This document shows positions 45,100-56,004 of a stretch of DNA of 64,000 nt, piece after piece. This DNA is from Castanea sativa. Lineage: Eukaryota > Streptophyta > Magnoliopsida > Fagales > Fagaceae. The notes under the pieces are model-generated. The model was given only the letters and a program-made list of their open reading frames with translations. It did not search any database and was not told the DNA's origin. Positions within the stretch are counted from its first letter, which is position 1, and every line of letters begins with the position of its first letter. The DNA lies in assembly GCF_040712315.1 (NCBI RefSeq), contig NC_134013.1, positions 3,073,001 to 3,137,000 on the forward strand. Reading direction: 5' to 3'. The position numbers and the translations under genes are program-made.

Positions 45100-45100
<1 letters not shown>
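45010..45100 (+). mobile_element. Second SINE-like copy, independent insertion
   Basis: The sequence gcaagagctttgtagctcattgacatttcttgg has the same 5' part and box A (tagctcattgac). Box B is degraded (gattcaaattc). It has different flanks from the other four, so it is a separate old insertion. It ends at an AT microsatellite. Confidence 0.5.
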
Positions 45101-45163
<63 letters not shown>

Positions 45164-45172
45164 CAGAGGCTT
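45101..45172. repeat. (TA)n(GA)n compound microsatellite
   Basis: Runs of alternating ta and then ga. Confidence 0.95.
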
Positions 45173-45625
45173 GGAAAAAGTGGATTTTATTGTTTGTGGT
45201 TGTTTTTTGTCAAACCCATTTTTTAGCTATGAACTGGGAGGATGCTAGCAATACTACCTACTGCAATATTATTACAAATTATTCTAATTCTTTGGGCCAG
45301 CTCAGTATCAATTGTTTTGAACATAGGTTAGTTGATCGCTAAAATTTGTTTGCTGTGCTTTTTTATTTTAGTGTATAGTCTGATGTTTTTGTTTAGGAGA
45401 AAGATACTGACGGGGGTTGGATATGCAGAAAATTCTGTTTGAATGTACTTTTTTGACTTGCAGACAATATTCACATGACAATCGATGTACTTTCAGCGTA
45501 CTTGTTTTTGTAGTGGTTTTAAAAAAAGTTTGATGAAATGACAAATTGTTACACATTTTTTCATATATCCATCGTAACTTGTCATCTCAGCTAACTTTGG
45601 ATCATATCTGTGATAATGATGGTTA

Positions 45626-45767
45626 AGGGCTCATTCGGTAAAAGAGTTTGAGTTAGGTTATTTATAATTTTTTGAAATACGTGTAGATAGAAAAGTGTGT
45701 AAAAATATGTGTAAGGTAGTTTAAAATTTGGTAGAATAAGTCTGAACCACTCTACCAAATAGGTCCT
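45626..45767. mobile_element. MITE-like insertion with inverted ends
   Basis: Begins agggctcattcggtaaa and ends ctaccaaataggtcct, which are imperfect inverted copies. It interrupts sequence that is continuous at 42750-42790. Ends of this kind (GGGCC-xx-TTTGGTA) are common in plant hAT- or Harbinger-type MITEs. The target duplication is unclear. Confidence 0.5.
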
Positions 45768-46120
45768 AGTTCTCTAGGAATGCCAAACTCAAACATCTGG
45801 CATGGGGAGCCAACCAATTGTGGATAATTTTGAGGAGGGCTGAGCTCTCTTTTATGCAAAATTGTTTTTTGACTGGCGTAGTATGTGTAGGCACACTGGG
45901 AACATGAGTTTTAGAGTTTGTGGTAGAGCTCGAGTCCTAGGTTATGAACAACAGCTTTCATGCTATAGTAGGTGGTACATTTTTAGGACATAAGTTTGTG
46001 AGCTATTGAGTTTGATTAACGGGTTGCCTTTAGGATACGTGTTAATTAATTATTTTAGAAAAATTTTGACACAATTTCATAAGAAATATAAAAAGTAGTT
46101 AATTTTATATATATATATAT
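45768..46120. other. Non-coding DNA, unit 1
   Basis: Similar to 42775-43020. No gene seen. Confidence 0.5.
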
Positions 46121-46345
46121 GTGTGGGCAATTTTTTGTACTCCAGGGAAACTCATGTGTACTCCCTTAACAATTGATGGTACACTCCTCACTTCAGCTCA
46201 GGCTTATAAGTGAGAAAGTGGGGAGGGATCTTTGCGATGTGGGACAAAAAATTGCCCACACATTAAAAGGAAACTTCTTTTGAGTAGGGCTCAGGATTTT
46301 CACCTCGGACCAAATGTACCATCAGTTGTTAACAGCTGATAAATT
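46121..46345. repeat. Foldback sequence (nested inverted repeats)
   Basis: gtgggcaattttttgt near 46124 is matched by its complement acaaaaaattgcccac ending near 46260. A second pair, taacaattgatggtac and gtaccatcagttgtta, spans the right side. Probably a MITE or two nested ones. Confidence 0.5.
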
Positions 46346-46615
46346 TTATAAAAATATTTCTTAAACCAATGTAAATGTCTCGTTAACTTTTTTTACTTTA
46401 AAATCTCACTTCTTGAAAGACAATTACATGGTGCAATAGTTTTACCTATTTGCGCCAAACACCTTTTCATGCAAATCCAATAGCATTTCTGTTAGTTGAA
46501 TTCATTTTTTATGCCGACAATTAGAAGGTCCACATAGATAGTCCCAAAACGGAACACTTGCCCAATTAATCAACGAATATGCAGATTTTCTAGTACTTGT
46601 AGATTGAGCATACAG

Positions 46616-46646
<31 letters not shown>

Positions 46647-46672
46647 AAAAAGAAGAAGAAGAAGAAGAAGAA
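46616..46672. repeat. (ACA)n(AGA)n trinucleotide microsatellite
   Basis: About 10 caa units followed by about 7 gaa units. Confidence 0.95.
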
Positions 46673-48116
46673 TTAATCCTAAAAGTAATTTTACACTAAT
46701 AATTTAGTGAGATTTGGTTATTGAAATTTGTAAGTGTAGGTCTACTATTACAACAATCTTACAACTTTTGTCACAACTTACTTACGTGACGAGTTGTAAG
46801 CGGTGAAAATAAAATAATAGATTCATATGGGTTTATGATTCCATAACTCATAAATCACCACGTAACAAAGTTGTGAAACTATTTGTGGTACTAGACTTAC
46901 TCTTATTGTAATGACTTATTATTAATGAAGTCACAATTTCAATGCAAAAGTATGTGCGCGCGAACCTTTTACAGAAAATTGATATTGGGTTTGTAACTTT
47001 CGTTTGCATTAACGATTGTATTGGTTGCCCATAATATGAAAAGGAAGCACACCCTGAACAAAGAAAATAGCAATCGTGTTTTATTATAAGGTGGTCAGCT
47101 TAGAGAAGCTAATGATGCACACTAAGTCAAAATTAACAGGTAGGAGAATACCTGTTCCTCTGTCCTTTGTGATCTTCTCTTGACTTCAATGGAGAAGTTG
47201 TTGACATTTTAACTTAAATTTTTCTTTATCTCAGGACCCTTTTTGCCATTTACTAATTAAGCTCATGTGTAATTTTCAAAATTTGATTTTTTCTGAGTAA
47301 AGTTGTACTACTTTTACCCAATTTATTTTTAAATTCAAATAAATCAATAAATAAATAAAGAAAAAGGATGGTAAAAAAGGTTCAATAATAATTTGGGGAC
47401 ATTATTTGTCTATTATGTAATGGGTTATCAAACCGCTTCTTTTTAAAATACATTGTGTTTTTTAAAACTTCACTTTTTCTTTTAATTACAACTTTATCAA
47501 AGTATCCTGTATTCAAAAGACTAAAAAATAAGTTGTACCAAATGGACATTAGATCCTCCACATTATGTAAAGATTTTTGTGATTATTCAGTTATCATTGA
47601 TGACTAATATGAATTCATTTTACCTCCCCCTGAAAAAAAAAAACCAAATCTTGACTTTTCTTTTCATGGTATCTTTATCATGATCGATTGATCATATTGG
47701 ACAGTTACATATCTCAAAAGAAATCTCTTCAATAAAGAATCCCGAGGACAAATAGATTTAAATAAAAAAACCAAGATGAGGGAGAATGAAGAGATAGAAT
47801 TGAGTTGTAGGTCATCTCATTAACATATTTAAATGGTCTTGTTGCCAAGATTTAGAAAATACGCCTAGTTGATGTAGTGTATGGTTTCAACAATTTCATA
47901 GTAATGGGAGATAAACTCAAACAAACTTAATATATGTATTTAGAAGTCTCTAATATATCAACTAAAATTACAATCTTCGAGTATAAGTCTCGACTTTTCG
48001 AGTTAAACATATAAAAAAATATATTAAAACAAAATCCTTTACAGATTAAAAAATCTAAGTCACAGTCTTTGTGCAAAAAGAACATAAACGAAAGCAAAAT
48101 CAAAGAATGAGTAGTG
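46673..48116. other. Non-coding DNA, 3' side of first PIP gene
   Basis: Aligns with 52950-54736 beside the second PIP gene, apart from insertions. No other gene seen. Confidence 0.6.
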
Positions 48117-48398
48117 CTAATGACCAGGGCCTCTTTTGCTGGGTCCAGAAGTCAATCTATACTGAAAGCTCCTCACCGAAGAATGTCTACTAGTGCTTGA
48201 GTTTTTAGTAGAAGAAACGCCAAACGAAGCCACCCCATGACCAGACTCAGCTCCATCCACTTCTTCACGAGCCCTCTTGGCTCGAAGAGCTCTGCACTCA
48301 CCAACACTAAACTGTGTCGACACAACCAATATGGTCATACCCAACACAAGCAAAAGGGTCTTCATAGTCGGTGCTGTTGAGCTCTTCTTCATTGACAT
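48117..48398 (-). CDS. PAMP-induced secreted peptide (PIP) precursor, copy 1
   Basis: Single-exon ORF of 93 residues from ATG 48398 (the frame extends 5' but without another ATG; a second Met lies two codons in). An N-terminal signal peptide (about MKTLLLVLGMTILVVSTQFS, residues 12-31) is followed by a variable middle. The last residues, YRLTSGPSKRGPGH, end exactly at the stop. The SGPSxxGxGH ending is the signature of PIP peptides, secreted signals that in Arabidopsis are sensed by the receptor kinase RLK7 and strengthen immune responses; RLASGPSPRGPGH-type PIP1 is the closest known kind. A sister gene lies 6.6 kb away (54737-55021). Processing just before the RLTSGPS part is inferred. Confidence 0.85.
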   Translation of the reverse strand: MSMKKSSTAPTMKTLLLVLGMTILVVSTQFSVGECRALRAKRAREEVDGAESGHGVASFGVSSTKNSSTSRHSSVRSFQYRLTSGPSKRGPGH

Positions 48399-48505
48399 CT
48401 CTCTATCTTTCACTTTCAAAAAGGCCTTTTAAGCTTGTTTTTGGTATGTTTTTTTAGATGAATAAGCTTTGTTGTTGGTATGCTTTGCTAGCACATGATA
48501 CTATA

Positions 48506-48515
48506 CCTATATATG
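48506..48515 (-). promoter_or_regulatory. TATA box of PIP copy 1
   Basis: On the minus strand catatatagg lies about 110 bp upstream of the ATG. Upstream of it, at 48593-48614, are two TTGAC motifs (ttgac, ttgact), the core of WRKY-binding W-boxes; one is kept in the sister promoter. PIP genes are known to be defence-induced, so this fits, but the motif is short. Confidence 0.5.
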
Positions 48516-49361
48516 TATAATGTATACATGGTAGAGCTTGCAGAGGACGGTGCAGCACATTGCACAACGCTTAAAGTGGGACCTTTACACTGTTGACAAG
48601 ATTTATTTGACTTGGCCTATTTTTCTTTTTAATTTTTTTTTTCTCTCTGTAAGGTGAGGTGGGAATTTAATTGGGAGGAATGTACCTGGCCTTTTACTTT
48701 GAAATTCTTTATGCCGTGTTCGAAATTGACTTCACACTAGCACGTAGTATATGTTACGTAGGTTATGAAGTCACGAGGGAAGAAAATGAGAACGTTAGAA
48801 TTGGAAAGAATGCAAGAAAAAGCTCTGTACACTTGCTTTGCATATCTGGTTTTTAATTAATTATGGGTGTGCTTTTGCTTGGTGACGTTGTGCCTAGATG
48901 TTCACTCGGTTTCTGAATTCTGATCCAACATGCGTACCGCGTATGTACATACATGGTACTGCATAGAATTTTAGATGCATTTGTCTTTGTGCTTTCTTTT
49001 TCTGGTTGTAAAGACTAAAGACGGTGCATAGATAGGGAAAATGTTGAAAAGCTTTGACATACATAAATGTTTAAAATTCAGGTCTCCATTTTTTTTTTAT
49101 ACAAGTCTCCATTTTACTAATATTAATGCACGCATTAGATCTCTTTAAATAAAAATTAGGGTGTTATCAATTTGTCTAATGAAACTGTATGTGTGCTTAT
49201 TTTGCTAGGCCCTTAATTATGATTGTTAATATTGTTTGTGCTTAACCCGTCTGTGTTTGTATTAGAAAACAATTGTAGCATATGCTTGCATGTGATCTTC
49301 CTTTCGTGTGTGTGCACTTACTCTTTTTGGCCCTTAATTACAATTACCATTTTTGCTTGCC
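48516..49361. other. Upstream region of PIP copy 1 and start of unit 2
   Basis: 48516-48960 aligns with 55170-55600. From about 49127 the sequence matches 17468 and 39747, the start of another array unit. No gene seen. Confidence 0.55.
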
Positions 49362-49461
49362 AATAGCCTTTTAATTTAGTGGCATTGAATTGTCTCCTTT
49401 ATGAGGAGAGTCAGGATTTGAATTCCCCATCTAACATTGAATTATTAACCCAAAAAAAAAT
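49362..49461 (+). mobile_element. SINE, unit 2 copy, with visible target duplication
   Basis: Flanked by ccatttttgcttgcc (49347-49361) and ccattttggttgccc (49462-49476). Box A-like ttaatttagtggc and box B-like aggatttgaattcc, with a short A run at the end. Confidence 0.65.
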
Positions 49462-50202
49462 CCATTTTGGTTGCCCTTTTACCTTGCCCTTTATTAGAAA
49501 ACAAGGATACTTGTATGTGATCTTGCTTGAGGTGTGATGCCATTGCAATATGTGGCATACATTTAGTCCTCTTAATTGGACGAGGCTTCACTAGCATCAC
49601 TCATTCTTTTCACTATGATCCGCTTGATTCCTGCATCACAGCACAATTGAAATCTGCATGAGAGACTTACTGAAAAGAAAGAAATCTTGCAATGAGAGAT
49701 TTCAGGACCATTTTATGGGGTATTTTAATAGGCCCAAAGTACCAGAAGCAATTGTATTGAAGGTTATATTATGCCTTGGGAACTCTTATATTTCTGATAA
49801 TCTAGTTGATGCTCTTTACAAATTGAAGAATCTTTTCCTTTTTGTTTCTACACCACTCTTTTATAGGGCTGCAATGTTCATTTCTGTGTAGATGATTCTA
49901 GGACAGACATGAGCGTTTTCTGGTTAGTGGATGTACATCCTGATCATGCACCCATTGCAGTAGTGCTTTGTGTGTTGTATACATAGGTGACACTTGAACA
50001 GGCGTCACACCTCCTGTTTAGGGTTAGGATCAATTGTTGTTGTGAGAGAATGTGATCTGTTATGAGGCAAGATGTGACCTTTCAGTTTGTGATTACACCT
50101 TGAATTGATTATTTTGTGCTTTCATGAAGTTGATGTTGTTTTGTAGATACTGTGGTTCAATCTGCTTTAGGTAAATGACATCATAATTCTAAGTTCTCTA
50201 AT
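49462..50202. other. Non-coding DNA, unit 2
   Basis: Aligns with 43879-44620. No gene seen. Confidence 0.55.
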
Positions 50203-50291
50203 TGAATTGATCACCGTACATGCGTAAACACACATACACAAATATAAATATAAATATTTTGATACTAGAGTAGGTCATAATTTATAAATAT

Positions 50292-51019
50292 TGTGGGGAG
50301 TAAAAGGACCCAAGTGGGCATATGGGCCTTTGGACTGTAGCATGAAGGGCCGACCTGTTTCAGAATTGAACTCTACGAATTGGCCAATACGCCGAGGGTC
50401 CAAGGGTGCAGCCGAGGACGAGCTTCTCCTCGGACAACCCCTAGAGAATTCAAAGCTTCATTATGAAGGTCAAAACTCAACTCTAGAAAGACTAATGGTT
50501 AAAGGGGGAAACCCTGAACCTTCTCGATACCCTAATGTTAAGGAAAATATCTAGAGCAAAGGCTGCCACCTCCGAATTAAAGACTCTGCACCTACCTCCC
50601 TGGCCGCATTAATGGGGAAGTGACCCCTGAATAGTAGGGCAGAAACTCCTAGTCAGGGTCCCAAAGGGCATCTAAAAAAGGGATATTTAAGGGGGGAGGA
50701 GTGCAAAAGGAGGGGGGGCTGGATCTTTTTCTCTTTCGCTGACTCTCTCTCTCTAAAGAAAAAGAAAAGAAATTAAGGATTGTAACCTGTAAGAAAGAAA
50801 GAAAAATAATAAAGAAGTAGTCCTCGGCTCGAGTCCGAGGAGATTCATTTGCAATTATCGTTCGTTATTTACCTGTATTCGTTTATAAAAGCCTGTTATC
50901 AAGCTCCCAGTACTTCTAACCTAGGTTTTAAGCCCACACTCTATAAATTTTATTATTTAAGTCTCATTGGGCCTGAACCCATAATCTTCTTTGGGTCCAG
51001 GTGCAATTGTGTACTTACA
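50292..51019. mobile_element. Solo LTR (728 bp), same family as 14331-15063
   Basis: Begins TGTGGGGAGTAAAAGGACC and ends GTGTACTTACA, flanked by a perfect 5-bp duplication AATAT (50287-50291 and 51020-51024). High similarity to the other solo LTR and moderate similarity to the TE1 LTR. No internal domain. Confidence 0.93.
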
Positions 51020-51314
51020 AATATATTATATATAAAATTAAAAACTATCAAATATGTATATTTGCAAGATAATTTTTTAGGGGGCTTATTATCTTTTAAA
51101 TTCCAATGAGTATACAAAAGCTGTCTAGTTTGACATTAAACAAGTAAAATAAAACGAATTAGAGAAAACAAAAACTACCTTATCTTTATAACTACTAGAT
51201 CAATTGACAAATTCTATTGGTTTTTAGCAGCATTATTGGACTAACTCAAACATTTGAGGGCCAATTTCTATTTTTTAGCTAAATATTTAAAGTTTTTAAT
51301 ACTTATACATAATA

Positions 51315-51691
51315 CTAGCCTCTGAGCACGCACTCACACACGTGCTCAGAGGATTTTTTTAATATTTTTTTTGTAAAGGTTAATAATTTGCATCTATTAT
51401 AATTTAGAAATATTTTTTATTTATTTTTTAAACAAATAAAAATAATAAACTTTAGAGATAAATAGTAACTGCAAATCTGTAATTTCTTTTTTGAACGTAA
51501 AGGAAAAAAAAATCCTAAATTGAAAAAAATCTTAAATTTTAGGAATTCTCTTTTTGAATTTAAAATGAAATTTTGTTATCTGACATTTATGACCCTATTT
51601 CTAAAAAAAATTACTCTTCATTAATGAGAGTATTTTTGAACCACATTAAAGTTCAGTTGAAAGAGAGCAATTTCTTATATATAATATAGAT
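51315..51691. mobile_element. Helitron- or MITE-like repeat with perfect 12-bp hairpin
   Basis: Starts ctagcctctgagcacg. Positions 51319-51330 and 51341-51352 are perfect inverted repeats around a 10-base loop, next to CTAG. It ends near ttatatataatatagata. A GC-rich hairpin beside CTAG is typical of Helitron 3' ends (read on the minus strand), but no 5' TC end was verified. Confidence 0.35.
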
Positions 51692-51764
51692 AAAATAAAT
51701 TTTTTTTTTTTTTAAAAAAAAAAATTTGGGGGCAATGGCCACCCAAGCCATGCTATAGCTACAC

Positions 51765-54120
51765 CCCTAAATTGATGATGTTGTATCTCTCTCTCGAACG
51801 ATTGTGTTGTAACTCTCTTTTGATGCTCTCAATGATTAGATTGTTTGTGTTTTGAAAATCCATTTGTTTGAGTATAAATGGATGTGGCATTTAAAGAAAA
51901 CACATGAGTTATTTCTTTTTACCTCGAATACAATTCTCGTCACTTGGTACTGACCTTTTTAGTTGCTTCCTTTTGCCTTAGATGGCTATCCACAAAAGCA
52001 TATATGGATCATGACCACATTCTTAACTTTGCTCATATCATTATCGTCTGATTCGTGATATTAGAGATTTGGATACGTTGGTTATGTCTTCAACATACTT
52101 TACGCATGCTAATTTAATGACGGAAAACGCTATTTGCCGGTTTGGTGTTCTTATCACTATATGTACACTCCAGTTTTTTTTTTTTTTTTAATAAAAAAAA
52201 ATAGTGCGGTTATGGGAATCAACTAATCATGAAAAATTTTGACAGTGGCTAGCTGAGCTCTCCTTCTTAGGGCGGTAAATAAGCGAAATTTTGTCATTGA
52301 ATGTTCAAGTCTTTTACCAAGCACATAAATCAACTTCAATTAACTTGATTCTTACTAAGCCTATTTATGAACAATTTTATTACTTGAACTCAACCTGTTT
52401 ATTAAACAAGTCTAAAATTAAATTCAAGCTTGACTTGTTTATAAACAAACATGAACAAATTTTTATTGAGTGAAACCCAAATTGTTCATAGGCTTAGTTC
52501 ATAGAATACATCTTTAGTTCTTTTTCGCTGACTGTCAAAAGTTACAAGCTTCCTAGTTCCTACGATTTACAGTCAATTAATATGTCATCATCTTGTAGGT
52601 AGGTGATGACTTGTAACTGGAGTTCCTTTCTTGTTTATTTTGTAGGTAGCTATGACTGGAATTCATTCATGCTTTTTCGAAGTGGCTTCGATTGGAGCTA
52701 TATTTATTTATACTGTTTGACTGTCACCAAACACTTTCGTTGATTTTCATGTTAGGTTGCCCGTAGCCTTGACCAGTAATAGTATGAATCATGTAGCTGA
52801 TCAAAGTAGTCTGATCACGCAAATCCAATAGCATTTCTGTTAGTTGAGTACTTGAATTTATTCTTTATGCTGACAATTACAAGGTACACTTAACCTAATT
52901 AATCAACGAAATTGGCAGATTTTCTAGTACTTGTAGAATACTAAAAAAAGAATCCTTGAAGTAATTTTAATTTACACGAATAGTTTACGGAAGATTGGTG
53001 ATTGTAACGACTTTGTTCTAACGTTAAGTCACGATTTTATCGTAAAAAATGTGTATATATATACACACAATTGTGTATACTAGCATTTTCCCTTTTAAGT
53101 AGAATTGATATTGGGTTTGTAACTTTGATTTGCATTAACCGATTGCATTGGTTGCCCATAATATGAAAAGGAAGCACACCCTGAACAAAGAAAAGAGCAA
53201 TCGTGTTTTATTACAACCTTACAAGGTAGTCAGCTTAGAGGAGAGCAACCGCATGCAAAATTCTTGTCTATTTTGTAAGAAAAAATAAATTTTTTTTATT
53301 TATACATTCACTTTTACAAAACATTTATATCAGTTTATCTATTCTATCATCTATTTTATTTAAATAATAATATTTCTTTAATTTTTTATTATATTAAACA
53401 AACCACTACCCATATGGCCCCACCTACCTCTTTCTTTCTTTGTTATGAGAAGAAGACAGATAAGAGAGCAAGACAAAAGGGAGAGAGAAAAAAAAAAAAT
53501 TTGCACATGAACAGTAATCATGCATGGTTATTGTTCATGTTTTGTGTATTTATACATTTTTACAAGTAATGGTGTGAGTATTTTTTGAGTTAAAATGTAT
53601 AAAATTGAGCATATTTTGTAAATTTTTGCATGGTTGCTACCGATGCATACTAAGTCAAAATTAACAGGTAGCCGAATACCTGTTCCTCTGTCCTTTGTGA
53701 TCAATTCTCTTGACTTCAATGGAGAAGTAGTTGACAATTTAACTTAAATTTTCTGTCTTAGGAGCCTTTTGGCCATTAACTTATTAAGCTCATATATAAT
53801 TTTTTAAATTTAATTTTTCTGAGTAAAGCTGTACTACTTTTACCCAATTTAATAAAGAAATGTCTAACAATAAATAAATAAAGAAAAATCTACAGTAAAA
53901 AAAGAAGTCCAACAATAATTTGTGGACATTATTTGTCTATTTCAATAATGTGTTATCAAATCACACATTTTCAAAGTACAGTATTTTTAAATATCAAGTT
54001 TTTCTTTTAAGTAGAACTTCGTCAAATAATCTCATTTTTAAAAATTTGAAAAATAAGTTGTGCCAAATGCACACTAAATCCTTATCTTCTGTGTTATATA
54101 GAGATTTTTGTGATTATTAA
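51765..54120. other. Non-coding DNA, unit 2, toward second PIP gene
   Basis: 51765-52000 continues the unit after the insertion. 52526-52930 matches 43236-43620 and 46478-46620. 53100-54120 matches 46980-47590. No gene seen. Two homopolymer-rich stretches lie near 52172 and 53490. Confidence 0.55.
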
Positions 54121-54168
54121 ATCATTGAACACTAATATGAGCATGAATTCATATTAGTGTTCAATGAT
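54121..54168. repeat. Perfect 20-bp inverted repeat, 8-bp loop
   Basis: 54121-54140 (atcattgaacactaatatga) is the exact complement of 54149-54168. The sister sequence near 47595 has only one arm, so the second arm arose after the unit duplicated. Confidence 0.9.
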
Positions 54169-54736
54169 CATTTTACCCCATAAAAAAGTATCATTTTTCA
54201 TCCAAAATCTTGACTTTTCTTTTCATGGTATTTATATCATGATCGTTTGATCATATTGGACATACAGTTATTGATCTCAAATGAAATCTCTCCAACTGAA
54301 CTCTAATAAAGAATCCCATCTAAGTGGAAGGACAAATAGATTAAAAAAAGAATTACCAAGATGAGGGAGGATGAAGAGATATAATTGATTTGTAGGTGAT
54401 TTCATTAACATATTTAAATGGTCTTGATGCCAAGATTTAGAAAATACTGAGTTGATATATATTGTGGATGGTTTCTACAATTTCATAGTAATCGGAGCAT
54501 AAACTCAGACAAACTTAATACATGTATTTAGAAGTATCTAATATACCAACTAGGATTACAATCTGCTTAGCAAAAAAAAAAAAAAAAACTAGGATTACAA
54601 TCTTCGTATATAAGACTCGACTTTTCAAGTTAAATACATATATAAAAAAAATCCTTGACGGATTAAAAAATAATCTAAGTCACAATCTTTGTGCAACAAG
54701 AACAGAAACTAAAGCAAAATCAAAGAATGAGTAGTG
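54169..54736. other. Non-coding DNA 3' of second PIP gene
   Basis: Matches 47610-48116 with indels. A duplicated aactaggattacaatct pair at about 54549 and 54589 surrounds an A run. Confidence 0.6.
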
Positions 54737-55021
54737 CTAATGACCAGGGCCACCTTTGCTGGGTCCAGAAGTCAATCTATACTGAAAGCTCCTCACCGAA
54801 GAATGACTACGAGTGCTTGAGTTTTTAGTTGAAGAAGAAACTCCAAACGAAGCCACCCCATGACCAGACTCAGCTCCATCCACTTCTTCACAAGCCCTCA
54901 TGGCTCGAAGTGCTCTGCACTCACCAACACTAAACTGTGTCGATACAACCAATATGGTCATACCCAACACAAGCAAAAGGGTCTTCATTGTTGGTGCTGT
55001 TGAGCTCTTCTTCATTGACAT
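54737..55021 (-). CDS. PAMP-induced secreted peptide (PIP) precursor, copy 2
   Basis: 94-residue ORF, tandem sister of 48117-48398. The signal peptide is identical. Differences lie in the variable middle (K to M, R to C, one extra Ser, SR to RS) and in the mature peptide, which ends YRLTSGPSKGGPGH (G where copy 1 has R). The ending at the stop codon and the SGPSxxGxGH core are kept, and there is no frameshift or stop. So both copies look functional, with possible differences in receptor affinity or processing (inference). Single exon, minus strand. Confidence 0.85.
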   Translation of the reverse strand: MSMKKSSTAPTMKTLLLVLGMTILVVSTQFSVGECRALRAMRACEEVDGAESGHGVASFGVSSSTKNSSTRSHSSVRSFQYRLTSGPSKGGPGH

Positions 55022-55161
55022 CTCTCTATCTTTCACTTTCAAAAAGGCCTTTTAAGCTTGTTTTTGGTATGTTTTTTTTTATGAATAAGCTTGTTTTTGG
55101 TTTTTTTTTTTTATGAATAAGCTTGTTGTTGGTATGTGATGCTAGTATATGCCACTATATC

Positions 55162-55169
55162 TATATATA
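55162..55169 (-). promoter_or_regulatory. TATA box of PIP copy 2
   Basis: tatatata about 140 bp upstream of the ATG. The distance is longer than in copy 1 because of a local direct duplication (atgaataagcttgttttt at about 55080 and again near 55112). A tttgactt W-box-like core is kept near 55236. Confidence 0.45.
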
Positions 55170-55857
55170 CACAATGTCTTGCTTGCAGAGGACGGTGCTG
55201 CATAGCGCATAAAGTGAGACCTTTACAGGGTTTATTTGACTTGGCCTCCTTTTCTTTTTAATTTTAATTTTTTCTTTTTTCAAAGAAATTAGAAGGTGAG
55301 GTGGGAATCTAATTGGGAGGAATGTACTTTGAAATTCTTTATGTTGGTTAGAAATTGACTTTACACAAACACGTTAGTGTATGTTACATGCATAGTCATG
55401 AAGTCACGAGGGAAGAAAATAAGAATGTTGGAATTGGAAAGAAAGCAAGAAAGGTCAGTTCACTTGCATTGAATTGCATATTATCTGGTTTGTAATTAAT
55501 TATATGGGTGTGCGTTTGCATGGTCCCGTTGTGCCTAGACGTTCACACGGTTTCTGATCCAACGCGTGTACCGCATTTGTGCATATATGGTCCTGCATGT
55601 TTAGAATTTTAGATGCATTTGTCTTTGTTCTTTCATTTTTTTGGTTGTTAAAGAGTAAAGACGGTGCATAGATTAGGAAAATGTTGAACACATTTTTTTT
55701 TTTTTTTTGTTATATGAATATGTTGAAAACCTTGACATACATAAATGTCTTAATTTTAGGTCTCCATTGAATTTTGGCTCAACAAATTTTCTTTTTTCTC
55801 AAAAGATCACTTCAGCATCTTCATAATTGCGTATTTACTAATGTATAATGAAAAATT
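55170..55857. other. Upstream region of PIP copy 2
   Basis: Aligns with 48516-49080. A T run is near 55691. No gene seen. Confidence 0.55.
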
Positions 55858-55997
55858 CTTAGGTACTACCGGAGCACGGAGAAATTGTGTTCCCTCCTCT
55901 CACATTCATGATGGACTCTACCATGAATTTAATAAGTGAACCTCACCATAAATGTGAGAGACGAGGGAGCACCATTTTTCGTACTCCGAGAGTTCCT
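55858..55997. mobile_element. Foldback MITE, 140 bp
   Basis: The halves are inverted: ctaccggagcacggag and gtgttccctcctctcacatt at left, and the complements of these at right. It is flanked by AAAAATT (55851-55857 and 55998-56004), a perfect 7-bp duplication. No coding capacity. Confidence 0.75.
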
Positions 55998-56004
55998 AAA
56001 AATT

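Larger units (their letters stand above)
50203..51764. mobile_element. Diverged TIR-like repeat with nested insertions
   Basis: The sister unit (44600-44620) is continuous here, so everything from about 50203 (attgatcaccg) to 51764 (acaccccta) was inserted. Inner parts resemble the TIR elements at 104 and 23312 (gcattattggactaactcaaacatttgaggg). The right end, gctatagctacacccct, resembles agctccgcccct. It contains a solo LTR (50292-51019) and a hairpin-bearing repeat (51315-51691). Confidence 0.5.

Noticed and set aside
46616..46672. Possible CRISPR-like array or regulatory repeat
   Set aside because: It is a simple trinucleotide microsatellite; the window is eukaryotic and has no spacer structure.
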